Part shown: positions 5,530 to 10,665 of the stretch, in pieces
How positions within the stretch are numbered: the stretch's first letter is position 1
Layout of the letters: each line of letters opens with the position of its first letter
Assembly: GCA_041674865.1 (NCBI GenBank)
Contig: JBAYUX010000041.1
Span: forward strand, 1 to 10,665
DNA length: 10,665 nt
Origin: CALREA01 sp041674865
GTDB lineage: Bacteria > Patescibacteriota > Gracilibacteria > UBA1369 > UBA12463
Direction: 5' to 3'
Translations under genes and position numbers: made by a program
The notes under the pieces: generated by a model
The model's input: only the letters and a program-made list of their open reading frames with translations
What the model was told of the DNA's origin: nothing
The model's database searches: none

Positions 5530-8500
5530 TTGTTCGATTTTTCGTTCGGTGACTCCTGTTGGAACGAATCCGAATGCGAGACCAAGTTCTCGGAATTTGG
5601 CTGTTAGACGGCTGTCTACACGTGCGTGCGTCTCACCACTTGCGCCTCCGAATACTGGACTTTCGACTGTGAATTGAAGGTCTTCTTTTCCCATAACAGT
5701 GAGATTCTGACATCTCTCTATAAGGCTTACGCTTGTACTGATGTCGAATTTTATCTGTACATTTCCGTAGTCTGGTCCTAGATCGATTCCGTTTGCGTCA
5801 TCCTTCTTTTCTGCCTCACGAACTTTCTTCACGAGCTCTACAAATTTTTTGTAAAATGCAGAAAGCTTTGGATCTGAATCTGGATTTGCACCCTTCATAA
5901 TGCTGATATATGAGTCTACATCTTCAGGTTTGAAGGCGAATGGAACGATCTTCGCGAGCTTGAGCGCGAGAGGGGATCGCATGAGTTTTTCCGGAGATGA
6001 CGTATCGATAGGGCTTGCGATATCGAGAAGCATTCCCGCTGTTGCTGTGTATTCAGCAAGACCTGACTTGTTGTTAAACTCAATAGGATTGATTAATTTA
6101 AATCGTTCTCCGTCGTAGTCAGTACTTCGTCGTCCACCGACGATATGCTGTGTACCAACCATGGTAACTAACTGATCACCGTGAGTTGCTGGATCGATAT
6201 CTACCCATTCACTTTTCTCGAATGTTGATTTCTCGAGATGACCCATGATAATTTCGATGGCCTTGTCCTTAAGATAATCATTTCTTTCTTTGCTTTCCGT
6301 CTGAGGAACTGAATCGAGCCATCCCTTGAATGTATCTTCGATCCATTTTCTATCGTGCTCAAAGAGTTTCTTTCGGCCTTCTGGTCCGAGTTTTCGAACA
6401 TCACGGAAGGTGCTTGTGATCAATGCATTTCGGAAGTAGTTTCGCTCAAGAGAAGAAAGAGGGAGTTCCTTTTTCTTTCCGATATATTTTTCAAAGTCAT
6501 CCAATATACTTCCGTAATCTACTGCGAGACCGGCATTAAATTCTGTTGTCATCTGCTTGAGTCTTGCTTTTTGGCTAGCATTGAGACTATTGTAAAATCC
6601 TTCTGTTAGTTTTCCGAGGTTTCTTCGAACTGGCAATTCACGTCCATCGATTGAGTCTTTAATTTCCGGTGTTGCGAGAAGTTTATCGACCGCATCTTTA
6701 AATGCCTTTTCGCTTGGAATTTCAAACTTGTCGATTTTTCCTTCTTTTTGCATTTGAAGGAATGTCTGATAATCGAGAATGTTATTTCCATCGAGCTTAC
6801 CTTTTGTTCCAGATTCCTTGATAGCTTTTCCAACATTCTTTTCGAGCATGGCACTTTCTGTTTTTTCGAGTGTCTTTTCACTAACGGCATCTTTCTTGAT
6901 GTAGATGCTTATTTCTCGATATGCACCATCTTTCATGTATGGATAACGAACATCTTTACGTGTGATCAAGAGATCTTGTCGGAAGTCGTAATTGAGAAAG
7001 AAATCTTTTGCGTCATGAATAAGTTGAGCATTCGTAAGCTCTGGATCGAGATGAATGTTGATATTTGCATTTCTTGAGCCTTCGATATTCATCTTCAAAA
7101 GTCCATCTCCATTTTGTTCAAATCGAACTCTTGCCTTGCTGATAGCCTCGTTCATTACTTCAAGATTTCCCCCTCCTTTTGTGTTGAATTTTACGGTCTT
7201 GTCCATCGTGACGGTATTTCTACCTTGTTTATCCATAGCCATTTTTCCACTCTTTCCGAGGTCGACAAATTCCTTATCTGGATTGCCGCTGAGCTCATCA
7301 TTAAGTTGCTTGAAAAGTTCCTCATCGCTTACGTCCTGACTTGCTGCGTCGAGAAGTCGAAGAACTCGTACTTTCTTTCCAAGATTGATTGTGACGTATG
7401 GCATGACTGGCATAATCGATGTGCTGATCATGAGTCCACCTCCTGTAATAAGACCAGGATCGAGATTTTCTATTGCCTGAGCCTCAATATCATTTTTGAT
7501 GGTGTCATAAATTTCGAATGCAATGGTCTGCTTGTACTCTTCGCTGAGCTTTTCGCCACGTGCACTCATGTCTCGATCGACAACAGCTAACGTTTCTGCA
7601 ATTTGCTTTCCTATAACAGGGTGGGCGAGCAGCGCCTCATATTGATTTTCTGCTTTTTCTATTCCTGCAATTCCAGCCTTTTCGTATTTGTCGTTAACAT
7701 CGTTTTCATATACACGTTCGATATTTTTATGAACACCGATGACGCCACCAGCACCAACTTGAAGTCGAATAGCGTCAACTCCAACGCTTGCTCCGAATAC
7801 ACCATCCCAGTCTTTGCTAATCTTTGTTTCTACGACAGCACCTGCTCCAACTCCGATCCCTGGAGTCCCATTTCCGGAACCTGGATTTCCAGAAACTCCG
7901 AGAGAGAATGTAATCTTTGTATCTTTCGTAATTTGAATTTTCTTGTGTGCGCCGAGAGCGCCGGTTGGTCCTGACTCCATACTTCCTCCGATACCCACAG
8001 AGAATGAGACCCCGTCTCCTACATCAAAACTCATACCGAAGGCTCCTGTTGGCGCTAAATTTCCATTTGCATCTCGAGTCGCTCCAATCATAACTCCAGC
8101 TGCGAGCTGTGAGTCGATTTTTCGACCCATGCGTCGAAGTTCTGTGTCAGTAATGTTTGGATTCTTACTCTTGAATTGATTGAGAAGTTCTACAACCTGT
8201 GGATTTTTTGAGTATTCTTTTGCGACTTCCATTCGTCGTGCCTTTTCGATGGCATACGTATTATGAAGATCGACAATGTATCCAACACGAATGAGAGCCT
8301 TTGCATCTTCGCTGATCTCTCCTGACTTCATCATGTCTTCGTTCACCTGATACTTACTAAGCTGATCTGATTTTCCAGTTTTAATAAGTGCAAGCTCGAT
8401 GTAGTGATTGAACTTTGTTCCGAGACTTACTCGAGTGTTATCGCTGTTTTTTGTGTCGAGAACTCGTGATTCAACATCATCGTAGGCTGCTCCATATGAG

Positions 8501-9738
8501 CTCGTTCTTTCGAAATGACTCGTATCTTTTGTGAGTGCGTCTTGGCTTAAATCGAGCATCGTGACGACCTTTTTTGAATCTTCAATTGCCGGTCCCTTTG
8601 AGTTTTTCTCGAAGACACTGTTCAAAATGCCAAGTGTTTTTTGGTTTTCTGGACTGAGGGCATCTTCCGTTTCTGCAAGGTCTTCTTGCTTGTTGTAAAA
8701 GAATTTTTCTTTATCTCCGACAACTTGTATTAATTTCTTTCCACCGTTCATGATTCGCATAAGTCTCTCGAAATGAGGACGTGCTTTTTCAATCTTTGGT
8801 CGTCCTTCTTCGATTTCTTTTTTCTGCATTGCCATGATGGTTTCTAGCTCCGCAATTTCTTTCTGAAGCCCCTTCCATGCATCTGGTGTCATATCCTTCT
8901 CCGTGTAGTTTTTTCGTATTTCTAATTTTTCTGCATTTTGCACATAGAGACGTGCTCCACTGAGATAGACGTTGAAATCCCATCGGTAGCCATCGTAAAG
9001 CTTTGCCATTTCTGCTGAACTTTTATATCCAGCCTTTTTCGCAACACTATCCATGCTTAATTCTTTTCCGTTCATGACTTTCTTGAAGTCATCGAGACCG
9101 AACTGCATTTCCGATAAACTTTGGTATGCCTCATCTCTGCCTTTTGCGTTGATGTTGATCCAATTACTGTTGTCCGTAGATTTTTTCCACTGTTCGTATA
9201 CTTCGTCATCCATCGTTACTTTTCGATCGAGGTCGGCACGAATTTCTTCGGGATTTCGTTTGTCACCATCGAAGAGTCGGATATCTTTTTTCATCGATTC
9301 TGTGTAGGCATCATCACGCTTTTCTCCGCTTTCCTTGAGCTTCTCCCATCGTCTACCTTCAGTTCGCTTACCTTCGATCTCTCCTCTGAGAGAGTCTCGT
9401 TCTGCTGCTCCTTTTCCTTTCACGGTTTCTTTTTCAAGTCCGCTTTTGAAGTTCAATGCATTGGCATCGAAAATCTTCCCATCTTTGATCTGGGTGCGCA
9501 TGTATTTGAGAAGAAGTTCGTTTTGTTGAAGACTTCCCGAGTAAACGTCTTTTACATCTTTATCTTCCTTCTTGATGTCCTCTTTGCAATTATCCCAAAG
9601 TGCTTTTCGTGCCTCAACGCTTCGCTTGTCTCGCGAAACACCGAGTTTCGAAAGCAGGTCGATGAAGTACTTCGTTTTATTTACCGCGTCGATTTGTTTG
9701 GCGTGAATATTCTCACTGCCTGATTTTTCTGCACCCAT
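5527..9738 (-). CDS. Giant protein of unknown function with a Gly-rich beta-strand block
   Basis: This ORF has 1403 codons to the first TGA, and perhaps 1453 residues if the TGA is read through. I do not recognise the family. The start MGAEKSGSENIHAK at 9738 is fixed by in-frame TGA and TAA codons just upstream, within the promoter. There is no signal peptide or clear transmembrane helix. Residues 1-540 are highly charged and probably helical, with coiled-coil-like runs such as LQKEIAELETIMAMQKKEIE (291-310). Residues 541-673 change abruptly to Gly-rich, alternating hydrophobic strands (GAFGMSFDVGDGVSFSVGIG, ITFSLGVSGN, IRLQVGAGGVIGVHK), about eight in number. Two more strands may follow at 763-792 (GGGLMISTSIM, YVTINLGKKVRVL). 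Residues 800-1403 are mixed helix and strand, with no catalytic motif I can name. A perfect extended -10 promoter precedes the gene. It leads a three-gene same-strand block with a small membrane protein and a secreted protein, which suggests a surface-related role. Confidence 0.85.
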   Translation of the reverse strand: MGAEKSGSENIHAKQIDAVNKTKYFIDLLSKLGVSRDKRSVEARKALWDNCKEDIKKEDKDVKDVYSGSLQQNELLLKYMRTQIKDGKIFDANALNFKSGLEKETVKGKGAAERDSLRGEIEGKRTEGRRWEKLKESGEKRDDAYTESMKKDIRLFDGDKRNPEEIRADLDRKVTMDDEVYEQWKKSTDNSNWININAKGRDEAYQSLSEMQFGLDDFKKVMNGKELSMDSVAKKAGYKSSAEMAKLYDGYRWDFNVYLSGARLYVQNAEKLEIRKNYTEKDMTPDAWKGLQKEIAELETIMAMQKKEIEEGRPKIEKARPHFERLMRIMNGGKKLIQVVGDKEKFFYNKQEDLAETEDALSPENQKTLGILNSVFEKNSKGPAIEDSKKVVTMLDLSQDALTKDTSHFERTSSYGAAYDDVESRVLDTKNSDNTRVSLGTKFNHYIELALIKTGKSDQLSKYQVNEDMMKSGEISEDAKALIRVGYIVDLHNTYAIEKARRMEVAKEYSKNPQVVELLNQFKSKNPNITDTELRRMGRKIDSQLAAGVMIGATRDANGNLAPTGAFGMSFDVGDGVSFSVGIGGSMESGPTGALGAHKKIQITKDTKITFSLGVSGNPGSGNGTPGIGVGAGAVVETKISKDWDGVFGASVGVDAIRLQVGAGGVIGVHKNIERVYENDVNDKYEKAGIAGIEKAENQYEALLAHPVIGKQIAETLAVVDRDMSARGEKLSEEYKQTIAFEIYDTIKNDIEAQAIENLDPGLITGGGLMISTSIMPVMPYVTINLGKKVRVLRLLDAASQDVSDEELFKQLNDELSGNPDKEFVDLGKSGKMAMDKQGRNTVTMDKTVKFNTKGGGNLEVMNEAISKARVRFEQNGDGLLKMNIEGSRNANINIHLDPELTNAQLIHDAKDFFLNYDFRQDLLITRKDVRYPYMKDGAYREISIYIKKDAVSEKTLEKTESAMLEKNVGKAIKESGTKGKLDGNNILDYQTFLQMQKEGKIDKFEIPSEKAFKDAVDKLLATPEIKDSIDGRELPVRRNLGKLTEGFYNSLNASQKARLKQMTTEFNAGLAVDYGSILDDFEKYIGKKKELPLSSLERNYFRNALITSTFRDVRKLGPEGRKKLFEHDRKWIEDTFKGWLDSVPQTESKERNDYLKDKAIEIIMGHLEKSTFEKSEWVDIDPATHGDQLVTMVGTQHIVGGRRSTDYDGERFKLINPIEFNNKSGLAEYTATAGMLLDIASPIDTSSPEKLMRSPLALKLAKIVPFAFKPEDVDSYISIMKGANPDSDPKLSAFYKKFVELVKKVREAEKKDDANGIDLGPDYGNVQIKFDISTSVSLIERCQNLTVMGKEDLQFTVESPVFGGASGETHARVDSRLTAKFRELGLAFGFVPTGVTERKIEQ

Positions 9739-9770
9739 AGGTATTGGTTTTTTATTTTTGGCTTCTTGTC

Positions 9771-9799
9771 ATTATATCATTTTATGGCATTTTTTGCAA
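9771..9799 (-). promoter_or_regulatory. Extended -10 promoter of the giant-gene operon
   Basis: On the minus strand TTGCAA (9799-9794) lies 17 bp before a perfect TATAAT (9776-9771), which is preceded by TGA in the TGnTATAAT arrangement of extended -10 promoters. Transcription should start near 9764, giving a leader of about 26 nt before the ATG at 9738. That leader (ending CCAATACCT) has no Shine-Dalgarno sequence. No comparably good promoter was found before the two downstream genes, consistent with one transcript for the block. Confidence 0.75.
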
Positions 9800-9816
9800 C
9801 CTCAGCATGGGGGCAA

Positions 9817-9848
9817 GATCGGGTTCGGGAGCTACACTCCCTTCGGTC
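9817..9848 (+). repeat. Imperfect hairpin in the divergent intergenic region
   Basis: GGGAG (9827-9831) pairs with CTCCC (9837-9841) around a 5-nt loop. GATCGGG (9817-9823) can pair with TTCGGTC (9842-9848) through G-U wobbles, leaving a 3-nt bulge. No T-run follows on either strand, so a terminator is unlikely. It lies about 50 nt upstream of tpiA and could belong to its leader. The remainder of 9739-9896 holds only the minus-strand promoter and a weak tpiA ribosome binding site. Confidence 0.35.
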
Positions 9849-9880
9849 GTGCATATTCTCCTTTTCCAAGATTCCAAAAA

Positions 9881-9885
9881 GAGGT
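9881..9885 (+). promoter_or_regulatory. Ribosome binding site of tpiA
   Basis: GAGGT lies 11 nt before the GTG start at 9897, slightly longer than usual spacing. An in-frame TAG at 9885-9887 blocks any longer start, so the GTG is the first usable start in this frame. It is one of very few Shine-Dalgarno-like sequences in the window. Confidence 0.5.
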
Positions 9886-9896
9886 AGAGTTGTGAC

Positions 9897-10559
9897 GTGA
9901 AATTTCCAGCTATTATTGTCAATTTTAAGGCCTACGAATCAGCTTTGGGTAAGGAGGCACACCTCTTGGCCCAGCTTCATGATCGTGTTGCCGCGAGTGA
10001 AGGCGTTGAGCTCGCTATTGCGGTCTCAGCACTCGATCTCGCAACGGTTGCTGGACTGGTGAATATTCCGGTCTTTATTCAGCATGTTGATCCTGTAGAG
10101 TATGGCGCCCGTACGGGTCATATTCCGCCAAGTGCTGCAAAAGCTGCTGGAGCCTTTGGAACACTTCTTAATCATGCCGAACATCGGATTCCTATGGATG
10201 TTCTTGCAAAAACAATTACTCTTTGTAAAGCTGCCGGTCTTTTTACGCTCGTTTGCGCAGAGAGTCCGGAAAAAGTTCAGGAGATTCTTCCTCTTGGGCC
10301 AGATGCTATTGCTTATGAACCACCAGAGCTTATTGGTGGAACGGTTTCGGTCTCACAGGCTCAACCGGACGTGATTGCGAAAGTTGTTCAGCTTGCAGGT
10401 AGCGTTCCTCTTCTCGTAGGTGCCGGCGTGAAAACTGAACAGGACGCTCGTGTTTCCGTACAGCTTGGAGCCCAGGGCGTTCTTCTTGCTTCTGGCGTGA
10501 CCCTTTCTCCCGATCCGCAGGGTGTTCTCATGAACCTTATTAAAGGTACTCATTCATAA
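9897..10559 (+). CDS. tpiA: Triosephosphate isomerase, archaeal type
   Basis: This enzyme interconverts dihydroxyacetone phosphate and glyceraldehyde 3-phosphate in glycolysis and gluconeogenesis, in the cytoplasm. The product has 220 residues, the length of archaeal enzymes and about 30 shorter than the usual bacterial form. Catalytic and binding features are present: N9 and K11 in VNFKAY, the electrophile H93 in LLNHAEHR, the catalytic base E141 in IAYEPPELIGG, where residues 143-148 form the flexible loop 6, and phosphate-binding GAGV (175-178) and ASG (198-200). NFKAY and YEPPELIG are diagnostic of the archaeal subfamily. It starts with GTG at 9897 and ends at TAA 10557-10559. It is transcribed away from the giant-gene operon and is followed 38 bp later by an hpf-like gene on the same strand. 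All key residues are intact, so it should be active. Confidence 0.93.
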   Translation: MKFPAIIVNFKAYESALGKEAHLLAQLHDRVAASEGVELAIAVSALDLATVAGLVNIPVFIQHVDPVEYGARTGHIPPSAAKAAGAFGTLLNHAEHRIPMDVLAKTITLCKAAGLFTLVCAESPEKVQEILPLGPDAIAYEPPELIGGTVSVSQAQPDVIAKVVQLAGSVPLLVGAGVKTEQDARVSVQLGAQGVLLASGVTLSPDPQGVLMNLIKGTHS

Positions 10560-10597
10560 ATATATCGTTCGCTTATTTTTTTAAATGAATTTTCTGT

Positions 10598-10665
10598 ATG
10601 CAATTTCAACTTTTTTCAGAAGGCATTGAGCTCAACGACGAAGAAAAGGATTATATTCAGAAGAA
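10598..10665 (+). CDS. Probable ribosome hibernation-promoting factor / RaiA-like, 5' end only
   Basis: Only 22 complete codons are in the window: MQFQLFSEGIELNDEEKDYI then QK. The pattern of a short beta-strand, then G-[I/V]-E-L-x-D-x-x-K-x-Y-I, is that of the N-terminus of the HPF/RaiA (S30AE) family, which binds the 30S subunit and inactivates ribosomes in stationary phase. ATG 10598 is preferred because the upstream ATG at 10585 is in another frame that closes quickly. No Shine-Dalgarno sequence is visible; the upstream region is AT-rich. It lies 38 bp after tpiA and may be co-transcribed with it. With so few residues the family call is tentative. Confidence 0.55.
   Translation, partial: MQFQLFSEGIELNDEEKDYIQK

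Noticed and set aside
5438..5677. Plus-strand ORF spanning the TGA site of the giant gene
   Set aside because: It is antisense to the giant gene and its tail, and its Pro/Ser/Arg-rich translation has no family pattern.
9121..9723. 200-codon plus-strand ORF opposite the start of the giant gene
   Set aside because: Its composition is that of an antisense shadow (Phe/Ser/Val-rich), and it has no promoter, ribosome binding site or recognisable domain.
9817..9848. Intergenic GC-rich stretch with a GGTTCG segment as a tRNA
   Set aside because: No cloverleaf can be built; there is no acceptor stem or anticodon arm around the GGTTCG, only a short imperfect hairpin.
1..10665. Whole-genome use of genetic code 25 (UGA as a common glycine codon)
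   Set aside because: gatA, holA, tpiA, the 980-aa gene and 1403 codons of the giant gene contain no internal TGA despite many glycines. Frequent UGA-Gly use would have interrupted them. Only a rare or exceptional event at 5527-5529 remains plausible.
1..10665. CRISPR arrays, insertion sequences or phage genes
   Set aside because: No regularly spaced direct repeats, transposase motifs, terminal inverted repeats or phage structural genes were seen on either strand.

Overview
The window looks like chromosomal DNA from a bacterium of the Candidate Phyla Radiation (Patescibacteria), possibly near the Gracilibacteria/Peregrinibacteria branch. HolA (clamp-loader delta) and a ribosome-hibernation-like start are bacterial, while the triosephosphate isomerase is the short archaeal-type form. 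The remaining coding capacity is spent on very large, lineage-restricted surface-type proteins. The lineage is inferred from style and gene content, not from a marker gene.

Layout. 2-1150 (+) is the 3' part of gatA. It meets holA (1153-2169, -) tail to tail, with 2 bp between the stop codons. Upstream of holA is a 97-bp gap with an 8-bp inverted repeat. From 9738 down to 2264, all on the minus strand, runs a compact three-gene block: a giant 1403-codon ORF (9738-5527) of unknown function, a 49-codon single-span membrane protein (5363-5214), and a secreted multidomain protein (5206-2264, 980 aa). An extended -10 promoter (9799-9771) lies just upstream of the giant gene. A 158-bp intergenic region then separates it from the divergent tpiA (9897-10559, +), followed by the first 22 codons of an hpf/raiA-like gene (10598 to the window end).

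The most notable observation is at the 3' end of the giant gene. Its reading frame meets TGA at 5529-5527, but continues for 49 more sense codons to TAA at 5379-5377, only 13 bp before the next gene. The TGA lies immediately before four glycine codons. The tail beyond it shares an EKQ..SQSSG...STEG[I/L]-stop pattern with the C-terminus of the small membrane protein next door. Nine of the 12 shared residues use different codons, which argues that both stretches are translated. UGA read as glycine (as in genetic code 25), stop-codon readthrough, a recent nonsense mutation and a sequencing error are all possible. The absence of any other TGA in the long genes argues against frequent genome-wide UGA-Gly use.

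The giant protein, the small anchor protein and the secreted Ig-like/beta-helix-like protein are probably co-transcribed and may form an undescribed cell-surface system. That functional link is inference only.
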